A stretch of DNA of 64,000 nt, taken from the NCBI GenBank assembly GCA_002748835.1, contig PDTL01000022.1:34481-98480 (forward strand), in the 5' to 3' direction. The translations under genes were made by a program, and so were the position numbers. Positions 36,312-45,828 of the stretch are shown here, one piece after another. The stretch comes from Deltaproteobacteria bacterium. GTDB lineage: Bacteria; Desulfobacterota; Desulfobacteria; Desulfobacterales; GCA-2748835. Within the stretch, counting starts at the first letter, position 1. Each line of letters starts with the position of its first letter. The notes beneath the pieces were generated by a model. It saw only the letters and a program-made list of their open reading frames with translations. It had not been told where the DNA came from and searched no databases.

Positions 36312-37094
36312 ATGGGAAACAATCTGCAGCCGGCTCATCAGCGGATTGTCGGTCACCGGGGTGCCATGTCTGTGGCCCCCCAGAATACAAAAGCCGCGTT
36401 TGATCTGGCTCTGGAAACCGGTGTCTGGGGGCTGGAGTGCGATGTGCAGCTGTCCGCCGATGGCATTCCGGTCATCTTTCATGATCCGGTGGTCACCACA
36501 GAGGGAGATTCCTTGATTCAGATTCCAGATCTGACGCTGGAAGAACTGAAACGGTTTGACTGGGGAGATCGGCGATCCGCACGGTATCGGGATGAACCTC
36601 TGCTGACCCTAGACGCGCTGCTGGCGGCCTATGGGCATCGGACCGCTTTGTTGATCGAGATCAAGGGGTATGACCGGAACGTTGCGCCGAAGCGCATGGA
36701 CCAGCTGGTGGACGCGACCCTTGACTCCCTGAATCGTTTTTATGGCGGTCCGTGGCCAGATACCCTCTATGTCCTTTCGTTTGAACATGAAATCCTCACC
36801 CGGGCCCATGGGGCCTATCCGGACGGGAACTATGTTCAAAATATCGTGGATCCCCATGCCGTGATCCGCGGCATGGAATTTTGTCCGCAGTTTCTCATGG
36901 CGTATTCCCTGGATATCGAGCGACTGACTGGCGAGTTTACCGCGTTCGCCAAAGCGCAGGGCAAGCAACTCATGACCTACACGTCCAATACCCCGGATAC
37001 GGCAGACAAAGCCATTCGTCTGGGGGTTGACGTGATGATGACCGACCATCCCGAATGGCTTCAGGCATATTTGAAAGGCACCGATCCCCCTTGA
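36312..37094 (+). CDS. Glycerophosphodiester phosphodiesterase
   Basis: A 260-residue GDPD-family enzyme hydrolysing glycerophosphodiesters to glycerol-3-phosphate and an alcohol. The diagnostic block IVGHRGAMSVAPQNTKAAFDLALETGVWGLECDVQLSADGIPVIFHDP supplies the two catalytic His residues (HRG and HDP) and the Glu-Cys-Asp metal ligands (written here as separate motifs GHRG, ECDVQ, FHDP). VDVMMTDHPEWL closes the barrel. No signal peptide is present, so it is the cytoplasmic type. Confidence 0.92.
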   Translation: MGNNLQPAHQRIVGHRGAMSVAPQNTKAAFDLALETGVWGLECDVQLSADGIPVIFHDPVVTTEGDSLIQIPDLTLEELKRFDWGDRRSARYRDEPLLTLDALLAAYGHRTALLIEIKGYDRNVAPKRMDQLVDATLDSLNRFYGGPWPDTLYVLSFEHEILTRAHGAYPDGNYVQNIVDPHAVIRGMEFCPQFLMAYSLDIERLTGEFTAFAKAQGKQLMTYTSNTPDTADKAIRLGVDVMMTDHPEWLQAYLKGTDPP

Positions 37095-37334
37095 TCAGGA
37101 TCGTGCGACGCATAATAAAGCGGCTAATTCCGTCGCGATAACGGTTACGGCAGGCGGCCAGTTCGTTGTCATTTTTTTGAAATAGTGGGTTAGCTGATGT
37201 GCTTGCATCTTCCTTTTCGTTAGACTACGATAGAGAAATGAAATGGGATATTTTTAAACCGTTATGCTTGCTGTCTCCGGTTCGCTTTTCGGGTACGTTA
37301 TATTATCATAACTTTACATTTCGGCGAGATATCA

Positions 37335-37982
37335 ATGCTTAAAAAAAACATATATCTTCCTTATTTTTTGTTGTTAGCATACATAATTGAATTTAGTATA
37401 CTGGCCATAAACCCCTATGATAGAGCTGTGTGGTGGGCAGAGAATTTGCCTATTCTTATTCCGGTCATTGTTTTGATTTCTACATTTAATAAATTTCGGT
37501 TTTCAAATGTATCTTATTTTTTAATAACCGTGTTTTTTATGTTTCACACGATCGGTGGTCATTATACGTTTGAAAGAACCCCATTTGATTTTTTTAATAG
37601 TTTACTGACACATTTAAATTTAAATTTTCTTTTCCCCGAGGGTAGAAATAATTTTGACAGAGTCGGCCATTTTTTAGTTGGTATTTTAGCCTATCCGATA
37701 GCAGAGCTGTTTTTCAGAAAAAAATGGGTTTCCAATACCACAACGGCAATTATTTTAGGCATTATTGCTTTAGGCTTTTGGGGCGCAGTGTATGAAATTA
37801 TTGAAATGCAATACGCCATTTTTAAAGGAGGGGAGTCTGGGGCCTCTTTCTTAGGATCACAAGGAGATATATGGGATGCACAGAAAGATATGCTCCTAGA
37901 TATATTAGGGGCTTTTTCTGTATTCGCTTTTTTGGGTTTTAATTTAAAAAATTCAGCAACAGATTACCTTAAAGATATTTGA
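37335..37982 (+). CDS. DUF2238 (YjdF-like) membrane protein in AT-rich DNA
   Basis: A 215-residue polytopic membrane protein with about six hydrophobic helices, starting YLPYFLLLAYIIEFSILAI. Conserved DUF2238 features are HTIGGHYTFERTPF, FDRVGHFLVGI and the GAVYEIIEMQ helix, followed by GSQGDIWDAQKDMLLDILGA. Function is unknown. Codon use is strikingly AT-rich (ATA, TTA, AAA, TTT), unlike genes on either side, which points to recent acquisition together with the next gene. No strong Shine-Dalgarno is seen. Confidence 0.85.
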   Translation: MLKKNIYLPYFLLLAYIIEFSILAINPYDRAVWWAENLPILIPVIVLISTFNKFRFSNVSYFLITVFFMFHTIGGHYTFERTPFDFFNSLLTHLNLNFLFPEGRNNFDRVGHFLVGILAYPIAELFFRKKWVSNTTTAIILGIIALGFWGAVYEIIEMQYAIFKGGESGASFLGSQGDIWDAQKDMLLDILGAFSVFAFLGFNLKNSATDYLKDI

Positions 37983-38075
37983 AGCATTGATACCATTCAA
38001 TCCGTGTCTTTTTGCTCTACAGCCATTACCAACTGGTTATTCTAAATATTAAGCTTAGCCATATAGAGAATAGAC

Positions 38076-38894
38076 ATGAAAATATGTATTTATTACTATT
38101 CTGGTGCGGGGAATACCGCGTGTATATCTGAAATTATAAGCCAGATTGCACAAGCCAAAGGATATGCGGTTTATCGGAAAAGAATTACTAAAAAAACACT
38201 TGAAACAATACAGCAAGAATACGATATACTGGCAATTGGCTTTCCCGTTTATTTCAGGCGGGCACCTTTAATTGTGTTAGACTTCATAAACAGGCAGCTA
38301 GGCAAAAATAGAAGATTTTTTATGTTCAGCACCAAGGGCCTCTACTCCGGAGACGCCTCAAAAGAAATACAAATTCTTGCAAAAGAGCGATTTTTTACTT
38401 GTATAGGGAATATGGAGTTTTATATGCCAGGCAGTGATGTTCTCGCATTAATGGCAAAAAAGAACTCTCTCACAGAAAAAATTTTTAAATGTATTCATTC
38501 AAATCATATCAAAACACGAATAGAAGGCTTCATAAATTCCCTAGATGATCTTGAAAAAATAGAAGATATAAAATCAAAATGGTACATGCCATTAGATAAC
38601 GGAATCATAAAACCGTTGGAACGACATTTTACTGATAGTTATCAGGTTTTCATAGGTAGATTTGAAGCACATAAAACAAGATGTGATCTATGTCTGCATT
38701 GCGTAAAAAATTGTCCAAACTTTAATATTTCTATTATTGATCATGCAATAGTATTTGGAACAGACTGCTCTTTTTGTTTAAGATGCATTCATCAATGTCA
38801 TAGAAAAGCAATTGAAATTAAAGGTAAAACTGAAGGTAAGGTGCGATACCACCCTGTAGTCACCCCTGATTTATCGGTAAATTTTACCAACTAA
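38076..38894 (+). CDS. EFR1-type flavodoxin/ferredoxin fusion
   Basis: A 272-residue cytoplasmic redox protein. The N-terminal 150 residues form a flavodoxin-like domain (ICIYYYSGAGNTACISEII binds FMN phosphate; ILAIGFPVYFRRAP). The C-terminal part has two [4Fe-4S] clusters, CDLCLHCVKNCPNF and CSFCLRCIHQCHRKAI; in the second the usual Pro after the fourth Cys is His. It would move low-potential electrons between an unknown donor and acceptor. It shares the AT-rich codon use of the DUF2238 gene 94 bases upstream. The partner enzyme is not in the window. Confidence 0.87.
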   Translation: MKICIYYYSGAGNTACISEIISQIAQAKGYAVYRKRITKKTLETIQQEYDILAIGFPVYFRRAPLIVLDFINRQLGKNRRFFMFSTKGLYSGDASKEIQILAKERFFTCIGNMEFYMPGSDVLALMAKKNSLTEKIFKCIHSNHIKTRIEGFINSLDDLEKIEDIKSKWYMPLDNGIIKPLERHFTDSYQVFIGRFEAHKTRCDLCLHCVKNCPNFNISIIDHAIVFGTDCSFCLRCIHQCHRKAIEIKGKTEGKVRYHPVVTPDLSVNFTN

Positions 38895-38954
38895 ACAACA
38901 CGCAACTTTGCCGACGCTACACGCCTTGCGGCGCCTGTGATCCTGTCAACTCAA

Positions 38955-38981
38955 GGCGCAATATCATCATGGGATTGCGCC
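38955..38981. repeat. Short inverted repeat downstream of the EFR1 gene
   Basis: GGCGCAAT (38955-38962) and ATTGCGCC (38974-38981) are perfect 8-base arms around an 11-base loop. There is no T-run, so a terminator role is doubtful. It lies at the right border of the AT-rich insert. Confidence 0.5.
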
Positions 38982-39154
38982 CAATCGCAGATCACGAATG
39001 ATTAAACGTATCCGTGCGTTTGGATCCTGAAAGTCGGATAATACGTACACCATAACGGCTAAAAATGTTTCTTACTCATTGAAAATTAATGTTTTTTTAT
39101 ATTTTTGGAATGTGTGCGTATTTAGCCGAAATTGGCTAACCTTTTGATTTTCGT

Positions 39155-39230
39155 TGGTGGAGCTGAGGGGGATCGAACCCCTGACCTCATGGCTGCCAGC
39201 CATGCGCTCTCCCAGCTGAGCTACAACCCC
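39155..39230 (-). tRNA. tRNA-Ala (anticodon GGC)
   Basis: A 76-base cloverleaf on the minus strand with acceptor arms GGGGTTG and CAGCTCC, giving the G3:U70 pair that is the identity element of alanine tRNAs, anticodon arm CATGG-CTGGCAG-CCATG (GGC), T arm AGGGG-TTCGATC-CCCCT and encoded CCA. Eleven-base direct repeats, TTGGCTAACCT, flank it at 39132 and 39239. Confidence 0.97.
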
Positions 39231-39244
39231 GAAAGACGTTGGCT

Positions 39245-39273
39245 AACCTATGGGATTTGACCGGTGATGTCAA
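39245..39273 (-). promoter_or_regulatory. Candidate promoter of tRNA-Ala
   Basis: On the minus strand TTGACA (39273-39268), 17 bases, TAGGTT (39250-39245), 14 bases before the tRNA. The -35 is perfect and the spacing right, but the -10 is weak. Confidence 0.5.
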
Positions 39274-39510
39274 CAGAAAAAATAAAAAAGTCGTGTGAAC
39301 AAAAAATAAGGATGCACAGCGGGTGGGCGTGCTGGCGGATGGATGCACTTGTCCTGATGGAATGAGTTGACAACGGCGGGCTTTCTAAATAGAATTTGAC
39401 ATTTTATAAATAGCCACGGGCGATTGTTCGCTTCGGGCTTCAGAGGGGTACCGCTTCGCACGGTCCATACGGTCAGATTAATTTTTACTTAACAAATGAG
39501 GGTCGGTTTC

Positions 39511-41418
39511 ATGCTTCGAACCATGCGTGAACAGTCGGGTTCCTGGATTATCAAAATCCTGCTGGGTATCATTATTGTTGTCTTTGTATTGCTGGGAGTG
39601 GGGACGGTTGGTTCCCAGAAAGCGAGCCGGGTGGCGGCTGTTGGAAAGGACACCATCAGTTTCGATGAGTATAAGGCCTCCTACAAGCGGTTGCTGGCGC
39701 AATTGCAGCGTCAGTTTGGAAACAACCTTTCCGATGAATTGCTTAAGATGATGCAAGTGGACAAACGGGCCATGGACGAGCTGATCAACCGTCGTCTCCT
39801 CGTCCAGGAGGCAAATCGGCTCAACCTGAGAATTTCCGATACCCAGCTGGTGGAACATATCCGGGCGGTTCCCGAGTTTCAGGCCAACGGGGCGTTTGAC
39901 CCAGAGCGCTATCAGATGCTGCTCCGGGCAAACAATTTGACGCCGGAAGGGTTTGAAGCAGATCAGCGGATCGCATTGATCGCCAACCTGCTCCAGCAGA
40001 TGGTGACCGAGGGAATTGCGGTTTCGGAAGCTGAAGCCCGGTCCTGGTTTGACTGGGACAAGAAAAAGGTGGTTGTGGCATATGCCGCGTTCAAACCGGC
40101 CGCCTATACGCCCCCTGCTCCAACCCCGGAAGAACTGGAAACCTTTTACAAGGAAACCGAAGAAACGTATCGGACCGCACCGCAGATCAACGTACGGTAC
40201 CTTGCTTTCAATCCTGCGCAGTTTAAGGCTTCTGCGCAGCCGTCAGACGATGAGATCAACGAATACTACGAGGTGAATTCCGGAGAATATATCCTGCCGA
40301 AAACAGTAAAGGCCCGCCACATCCTCTTCAAGGTCGGGCCAACGGCATCAGATGAGCGGATCGAAGCGGCCCGTAAAAAGGCGGAAGATGTGCTTGCAAA
40401 AGTCAGGGATGGGGAGGAGTTCTCCGCTCTGGCCAAGACGTACTCTGAAGGGCCTTCTGCAGAAAATGGCGGTGAACTGGGCGAGTTCCGGTATGAAGAT
40501 ATGGTGGAACCCTTTTCTGAAAAGGCATTCAGTATGGCGGCCGGTGAGGTCAGTGAACCGGTTCGGACCGATTTCGGATGGCATATCATCAAGGTCGAAT
40601 CCGTGCATGACAGGGAAGTAAAATCCGTTGAATCGGTCAGGGATGAGATTGTGGCAGCCCTGATCCAGCAGAAATCATCCCAGCTTGCCTACGAAGCTGC
40701 CGACAACTTTCACTATGCACTGGTTGACGGCGAGGCCTTTGATCTGGCAGCGCAAGCGGTTGACAAGGCCCCGGTTGAAACGGATTTTTTCCCGCGTAAC
40801 GGAAAACCCTTGGACGTGAGTCAGTCGGTGGACAGCCAGTTCAGCGCAGAGACCTTCAACTTGCTTGAACCAAATGATATTACTGATATTATGGATCTTG
40901 AAGGCGTGTTTTACGTGGCTCAGCTGATAGCGCGCAAAAAGGGATCCATTCCCGAGCTGGCGGCTGTGGAGACCGATGTGCGGGCTGCCTGGATTCAAAA
41001 GAAAAAGGACGAGATGGCAAAGGCTGATGCGGATGCCTGCCTTGCAGCGGCGACGAGTGCCGGTTCACTGAATGTTCCGGCAGATGAGGCGGCGGCGCCC
41101 TGGAAGGTACAGACAACGGAGCTGTTTGGCCGGGATGAATCGGTGGCCGGGATTGATGATCCGGCATTTGTCTCTGCCGCATTTATGCTTACATCGAAAA
41201 AACCTGTGTCGGAGACGGTTGTAAACGGTAGTGACGGGTATTATGTTCTTGATTTGAAAGAAGTCGTTGCGCCCACGGATGAAGCGTTCGAGGCAGAGAA
41301 GGACGCCGTACTGAAGCGTCTGAAGGCGGAGAAATCCGGTCAGGCATTTACGCGCTGGATGGACAGCCTGAGAGCTTCCGGTGATGTATGGATCCGGGAG
41401 GATCTGTTTGTCAATTAG
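39511..41418 (+). CDS. ppiD: PpiD-type periplasmic folding factor with parvulin domain
   Basis: A 635-residue inner-membrane-anchored chaperone/prolyl isomerase acting on proteins emerging into the periplasm. A single N-terminal helix (IIKILLGIIIVVFVLLGVGTV) anchors it; residues about 40-240 form the SurA-like chaperone region; residues about 263-365 form the parvulin domain (KARHILFKVG, FSALAKTYSEGPSAENGGELGEF, FGWHIIKVE); the remainder is the second chaperone half. The ATG at 39511 has GAGGG 8 bases upstream and is preferred to 39496. Two genes of unknown function follow after a 140-base gap. Confidence 0.92.
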   Translation: MLRTMREQSGSWIIKILLGIIIVVFVLLGVGTVGSQKASRVAAVGKDTISFDEYKASYKRLLAQLQRQFGNNLSDELLKMMQVDKRAMDELINRRLLVQEANRLNLRISDTQLVEHIRAVPEFQANGAFDPERYQMLLRANNLTPEGFEADQRIALIANLLQQMVTEGIAVSEAEARSWFDWDKKKVVVAYAAFKPAAYTPPAPTPEELETFYKETEETYRTAPQINVRYLAFNPAQFKASAQPSDDEINEYYEVNSGEYILPKTVKARHILFKVGPTASDERIEAARKKAEDVLAKVRDGEEFSALAKTYSEGPSAENGGELGEFRYEDMVEPFSEKAFSMAAGEVSEPVRTDFGWHIIKVESVHDREVKSVESVRDEIVAALIQQKSSQLAYEAADNFHYALVDGEAFDLAAQAVDKAPVETDFFPRNGKPLDVSQSVDSQFSAETFNLLEPNDITDIMDLEGVFYVAQLIARKKGSIPELAAVETDVRAAWIQKKKDEMAKADADACLAAATSAGSLNVPADEAAAPWKVQTTELFGRDESVAGIDDPAFVSAAFMLTSKKPVSETVVNGSDGYYVLDLKEVVAPTDEAFEAEKDAVLKRLKAEKSGQAFTRWMDSLRASGDVWIREDLFVN

Positions 41419-41557
41419 CGGTTTGCCGGTGTGATTTTCGGTACAAGCAATTCGTGTGATCGTGTTCCTGTTAAAGTTGGTTCGGTGCTTCCGTGTTTTG
41501 GTAGCGGGATGTTCATATGCAGTGCAGATTGTTAATTATAAGTGGAACCGATGACCC

Positions 41558-41806
41558 ATGGGTATTTTTGACAAAGGGATAGTGGGCGGTAAGCCCCGCG
41601 CATTCAAGAAGTGCCCGGAGTGTTATGCAACACTACTGGTAAATGTGGATCGGTGTTTTTCCTGCAAGGCAAAAGTCGGACCGGTGGATGCCAAGGGCTA
41701 TGCTCGGCGTCCGACAGACTGGAAGTCGTATTTTTTGTGTTTTTTGTCATGGGCGTTGTTTGGTTTGTATGTATGGTGGGTTTTTTTCAAGGAAAAAAAC
41801 GGCTAA
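41558..41806 (+). CDS. Small zinc-ribbon, single-helix membrane protein
   Basis: An 82-residue protein of unknown function. Residues about 18-39 hold a zinc-ribbon pattern (CPEC...CFSC), and residues about 55-77 are one hydrophobic helix (YFLCFLSWALFGLYVWWVFF). The Shine-Dalgarno is weak. It would be a small cytoplasmic zinc domain attached to the membrane. No partner is obvious; the DUF1844 gene follows after about 150 bases. Confidence 0.7.
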   Translation: MGIFDKGIVGGKPRAFKKCPECYATLLVNVDRCFSCKAKVGPVDAKGYARRPTDWKSYFLCFLSWALFGLYVWWVFFKEKNG

Positions 41807-41953
41807 CAGAAACAGCCGATCTGCGCTGGGTGAATTTTAAACGCCGGCCAGGGGGGCTGTTTTCGATACGGTAAGGGTAGATTTAATCTGGCGGTGCGCT
41901 CGGTTGTCGTTTCAGACGGTGATGGGAGTCGCCATTGTGGAGGATAGGGTAGC

Positions 41954-42274
41954 ATGGGTGACGAGAAGAAGACCGTAGACGGAGCTGCCGTGGAAAGCCG
42001 TGCAAAAGAATGCATGGAATCCATTCAGCTGCCGCAGATCGACTTTTCAACGTTTGTCTTTTCTTTGAATTCTTCGGCGCTTGTCCATCTGGGTGTGATT
42101 GCGGATCCGACGTCGAAAACAACGTCGGTCCAATTGCAGCTTGCCAAGCAGACCATTGATATCCTTGGCATGCTGGAATTAAAAACCAAAGGTAACCTGA
42201 CGCCGGATGAAGCTGAGCTTCTCAAAAACATCCTTCATGACCTCCGGTTGATGTATGTACGCCAGGCGTGCTGA
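41954..42274 (+). CDS. DUF1844 protein
   Basis: A 106-residue cytoplasmic protein with the DUF1844 pattern: QIDFSTFVFSLNSSALVHLGVI, then an amphipathic helix LQLAKQTIDILGMLELKTKGNLTPDEAELL and LHDLRLMYV. Family function unknown. GAGGATAGGG precedes the ATG. Together with the next gene, degP-like, it may form one operon, since only 93 bases separate them. Confidence 0.87.
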   Translation: MGDEKKTVDGAAVESRAKECMESIQLPQIDFSTFVFSLNSSALVHLGVIADPTSKTTSVQLQLAKQTIDILGMLELKTKGNLTPDEAELLKNILHDLRLMYVRQAC

Positions 42275-42367
42275 CAGTCGGTGCGTCTGTTGAGGGAAGC
42301 GTTCGGCGTTGGGCATGGGATCATAAGCATTGCGCAAGAAGTTGCGCAGATAAAAGAAAGGTTTTTT

Positions 42368-43807
42368 ATGCCAAATACAACGTGCACGCGTCGCAGTTAT
42401 ATCATGAATATGAAATCCTGTATCCTGGCAGGGGTCATTTTTTTTATGTGTGTTGCCGAGGCTGCTTACGCTGCCTCACCGCGGATGATTCCGTCTGATT
42501 TCAGCTCCCTTGCAAAGGGGGCTGGACCGGCGGTGGTCAATATCCGGACAGAGAAAGCCGCGCGCGGAGGCGGGCGTGTCTTCAGGCATTTTTTCAACGC
42601 CCCGGGGAACCGGGATCCTTTTCAGGATTTTTTTGACCGTTATTTTGATGACGATCAGCTGGACCAGAAACAGCAGAGTCTGGGCTCGGGCTTTATTATC
42701 GACCCCGAAGGATATATCGTGACCAACAATCATGTGATTGAAGGGGCGGATACCATCAAGGTCAAACTGAACGATGAGCGCGAGTTTGATGCGGAAATCA
42801 TAGGCCGTGACGAGAATACGGATCTTGCGCTGATCAAGGTGGCATCCGAATCACCCCTGCCCATTCTGTCCCTGGGAACATCCGCCTCTCTGGATGTGGG
42901 TGAGTGGGTGGTTGCCATCGGGAGCCCGTTCGGGCTTGAACAGACGGTCACGGCAGGAATCGTAAGCGCCAAGGGACGGGTGATCGGGTCCGGACCCTAT
43001 GATGATTTTATTCAGACAGACGCCTCAATCAACCCGGGAAACAGCGGCGGTCCGCTGCTGAATCTGTCGGGAGAGGTTGTTGGCATCAACACGGCCATTA
43101 TTGCCAGTGGTCAGGGGATCGGCTTTGCGATTCCCGTTGATCTGGCTCGCGGCATTGTTGACCAGCTCAAAAACAAGGGTGAAGTGACCCGCGGCTGGCT
43201 GGGCGTTTCTATTCAGGATCTTGATGCGGACCTCTCCCGGTACTATGGTGTGGCGGACGGCAAGGGGGTCCTGATCTTGGATGTATTTGACGGAGATCCG
43301 GCCGAAAGAGCGGGTATTCGTGCCAAGGATATCCTGATTGCCATCAACGGAAAAAAAGTCGCTTCCACGCGGGATCTGACCCGGCGAATTGCTGAAAAGC
43401 GTGTGGGTGAGGATGTGACCGTCACCCTGCTCCGGAAGGGAAAGAAGAAAACCGTTACCGTGGAGATCGGCAAACGGGACGAGGCGGAACTCGCCGGTAA
43501 GCACGGCGGGGCACCCATGGCGCCCTCAACGCTCGGTATGCGTGTGCAGGAAGTGACACCGGAAATGGCCGAGCGGTATCGGCTATCTAAGGCGGATGCC
43601 GTGATCGTCACGCAGGTGGAGCGGGGATCTGCCGCTGCCACATCCGGGATGCACACCGGTGATATCATCAAGGAGATCAATCACCAGCAGATTCGTTCAT
43701 TTTCCGATTACCGCGAGGTGATGGGCGCACTGAAAAAAGAGGACGCCCTCGAGATCCTGATCAAGCGCATGAATGTCGGCCTGATGGTGGTGCGTATTAA
43801 CCCGTAG
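42368..43807 (+). CDS. Do/DegP-like periplasmic serine endoprotease
   Basis: A 479-residue envelope quality-control protease. An N-terminal signal peptide (SCILAGVIFFMCVAEAAYA) is followed by a trypsin-like domain with the catalytic triad His122 (TNNHVIEG), Asp152 (ENTDLALIKV) and Ser226 (NPGNSGGPLLN), then two PDZ domains, at about 275-365 (RGWLGVSIQDL) and 385-479. The ATG at 42368 has AAAGG upstream and gives an acceptable signal peptide, whereas the longer in-frame start at 42281 would bury it. Division between DegP, DegQ and MucD subtypes cannot be made. ispE starts 17 bases later. Confidence 0.94.
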   Translation: MPNTTCTRRSYIMNMKSCILAGVIFFMCVAEAAYAASPRMIPSDFSSLAKGAGPAVVNIRTEKAARGGGRVFRHFFNAPGNRDPFQDFFDRYFDDDQLDQKQQSLGSGFIIDPEGYIVTNNHVIEGADTIKVKLNDEREFDAEIIGRDENTDLALIKVASESPLPILSLGTSASLDVGEWVVAIGSPFGLEQTVTAGIVSAKGRVIGSGPYDDFIQTDASINPGNSGGPLLNLSGEVVGINTAIIASGQGIGFAIPVDLARGIVDQLKNKGEVTRGWLGVSIQDLDADLSRYYGVADGKGVLILDVFDGDPAERAGIRAKDILIAINGKKVASTRDLTRRIAEKRVGEDVTVTLLRKGKKKTVTVEIGKRDEAELAGKHGGAPMAPSTLGMRVQEVTPEMAERYRLSKADAVIVTQVERGSAAATSGMHTGDIIKEINHQQIRSFSDYREVMGALKKEDALEILIKRMNVGLMVVRINP

Positions 43808-43823
43808 CAGGCAGGCGACAGAC

Positions 43824-44699
43824 GTGATTCGTATAGCTCAAACCCGTGATAACCGAGTCCATGCAGCGGTGCCGGCAAAGGTCAACCTGGTACTCCGGGT
43901 TCTCGGTCGCCGTTCAGACGGCTATCACGACTTGCAGAGCCTCATGTGTGCAGTGGGCCTCTATGATCAGATGCGGTTTGTGTTTTTTTCCGGATCCAAT
44001 ATGACGATCCGTTGCAACCACCCGGACGTGCCGACAGATGAGCGGAATCTGGTGTGGAAAGCAGCGGATCGTTTTTATGATGCCGCCGGTGTCCGGGCCG
44101 GCCTGCAGGTGGAGATCGACAAACAGATTCCGGTGGGTGCCGGCCTCGGTGGCGGGAGCGGAAATGCAGCAGCCATGCTTCGGGTGCTCAACCGGTATTT
44201 CGGAAGCCCGCTCGCAGAAGAACAGCTGGCGGCAATTGCGCTTTCTGTGGGGGCGGATGTCCCCTTTTTTTTGGGGCGGTCTCCGGCATGGGCCGAAGGT
44301 GTGGGTGAAAAGCTTGCGCCGGCCTGCGGTTTACCATCTGCAGGGGTGGTTCTGGTCAACCCGGGGGTAGTGGTTTCGACCCGTCTCATATTTGAAAATC
44401 TGAAATTGGGATTGACAACTCAGGCGAAAATCAATACTAATACGCTTTTAAAGGAAGGGCTTTTCGGTGTGTTGTCAAACGATTTGGAAGCAGTAACAGA
44501 ACGTTTTTTTCCGGTAGTCGGCGACGTCAAGACTGCATTGCGTGCTTCGGGAGCAGTCAGTGTAGGGATGTCCGGAAGCGGGCCTACGGTTATGGGGTTG
44601 TTCGGTGACCGGTCTTCAGCGGAAACTGCGGCAAACACGCTGGATCGAAAGCCGGGTTGGTCTGTATGTGTAACGGAATTGTTGATTCAGAAATGTTAA
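43824..44699 (+). CDS. ispE: 4-diphosphocytidyl-2-C-methyl-D-erythritol kinase
   Basis: The fourth enzyme of the non-mevalonate isoprenoid pathway, a GHMP kinase of 291 residues. AKVNLVLRVLGRRSDGYHDL is the conserved N-terminal substrate block, PVGAGLGGGSGNAAAML the ATP-binding glycine loop, and MSGSGPTVMGLF the third GHMP motif. The start is GTG at 43824; no ATG occurs before the conserved block. tRNA-Gln and prs follow in the same direction, which is the ispE-prs order seen in many bacteria. Confidence 0.94.
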   Translation: MIRIAQTRDNRVHAAVPAKVNLVLRVLGRRSDGYHDLQSLMCAVGLYDQMRFVFFSGSNMTIRCNHPDVPTDERNLVWKAADRFYDAAGVRAGLQVEIDKQIPVGAGLGGGSGNAAAMLRVLNRYFGSPLAEEQLAAIALSVGADVPFFLGRSPAWAEGVGEKLAPACGLPSAGVVLVNPGVVVSTRLIFENLKLGLTTQAKINTNTLLKEGLFGVLSNDLEAVTERFFPVVGDVKTALRASGAVSVGMSGSGPTVMGLFGDRSSAETAANTLDRKPGWSVCVTELLIQKC

Positions 44700-44745
44700 T
44701 ACGGTCGTGTATACGACTTTAAGACAGCACCTTCATGTTTGATAG

Positions 44746-44821
44746 TGGGGCGTCGTCAAGTGGCTAAGACACAGGATTTTGATTCCTGCATTCGAAGGTT
44801 CGAATCCTTCCGCCCCAGCCA
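44746..44821 (+). tRNA. tRNA-Gln (anticodon TTG)
   Basis: A 76-base cloverleaf with acceptor arms TGGGGCG/CGCCCCA, discriminator G, anticodon arm CAGGA-TTTTGAT-TCCTG (TTG), T loop GGTTCGAATCC and encoded CCA. It lies between ispE and prs with no terminator on either side, so it may be processed from the ispE-prs transcript. Confidence 0.96.
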
Positions 44822-44859
44822 TTTAACCCCCCAGACGTTTGAAGAATGGGTATTCTGAA

Positions 44860-45798
44860 ATGGAAGAACTCTCGTTATTTGCTGGAAACGCGAATCCCAG
44901 GCTGGCCAGGACCATCGCCGATTATCTGGACCGACCCCTGGGAAAATCCAAGGTAACCCGCTTCAGCGATGGGGAAATCCAACTTGAAATTCAGGAGAAT
45001 GTCAGGCAAAAGGATGTGTCTGTCATTCAGCCTACCTGCTCACCGGTGAATGACAACCTGTTTGAGCTCCTGCTCATGATCGACGCATTGCGCCGGTCAT
45101 CGGCTCGCCGGATCACCGCGGTGATTCCGTATTTCGGTTATGCCCGGCAGGATAAAAAAGTCGCGCCGCGTGTGCCGATCAGCGCACGTCTGGTGGCGGA
45201 TCTGTTGACGCATGCAGGAGCCAGCCGTATTATCACCATGGATCTTCACGCCGGGCAGATTCAGGGGTTTTTTAATATTCCGGTAGATAACCTGTATGCG
45301 TTGCCGGTCATGGCAGAGCACATCCGCAGCACGGTTCAGGGAGAAATGGTTATCGTGTCCCCGGATGCCGGCGGTGTGGAACGGGCACGCCAGTTTGCGC
45401 ATGCAACCAACACGGGTCTTGCCATTGTGGATAAACGCCGCAGCGCGCCGAACCAGGCACAAGCCATGGCCGTGATCGGTGATGTGGAAGGTAAGACCGC
45501 CATCATTGTGGATGATATGGTTGATACGGCGGGTACGCTCACCGAAGCCGCCAACGTGCTGATAAAAAATGGGGCTGCCGAGGTGCAGGCGTTTTGCAGC
45601 CATCCGGTGCTTTCCGGACCGGCCATTGATCGGATAGAAAATTCTGTTCTCAAGCGACTGGTGGTGACCGACACGATCCCGTTGAAAGAAGAAGCGAAAC
45701 AACTGGAACAGATAGAAGTCCTGTCGATCGCTCCGCTGGTGGGAGAAGCCATTATCCGGGGACATCGGGGTGATTCGGTAACCTCATTGTTCCATTGA
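44860..45798 (+). CDS. prs: Ribose-phosphate pyrophosphokinase
   Basis: Makes PRPP from ribose-5-phosphate and ATP; supplies Hpt, purine and pyrimidine synthesis. The 312-residue protein has [18 protein letters not shown], the flexible-loop block [18 protein letters not shown] with catalytic Lys/Arg, [12 protein letters not shown], and the PRPP-binding [13 protein letters not shown]. The ATG at 44860 is preferred over a TTG at 44839 because homology starts at residue 4. It is followed after 30 bases by rplY. Confidence 0.95.
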   Translation: MEELSLFAGNANPRLARTIADYLDRPLGKSKVTRFSDGEIQLEIQENVRQKDVSVIQPTCSPVNDNLFELLLMIDALRRSSARRITAVIPYFGYARQDKKVAPRVPISARLVADLLTHAGASRIITMDLHAGQIQGFFNIPVDNLYALPVMAEHIRSTVQGEMVIVSPDAGGVERARQFAHATNTGLAIVDKRRSAPNQAQAMAVIGDVEGKTAIIVDDMVDTAGTLTEAANVLIKNGAAEVQAFCSHPVLSGPAIDRIENSVLKRLVVTDTIPLKEEAKQLEQIEVLSIAPLVGEAIIRGHRGDSVTSLFH

Positions 45799-45828
45799 GG
45801 TTTTTGTTAATTAGTAAGGAGGCATACG

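Noticed and set aside
37095..39240. Integrative element with att sites at tRNA-Ala
   Set aside because: The composition shift is real, but no integrase and no duplicate of the tRNA-Ala 3' end could be found on the far side, so only an AT-rich insert is reported.
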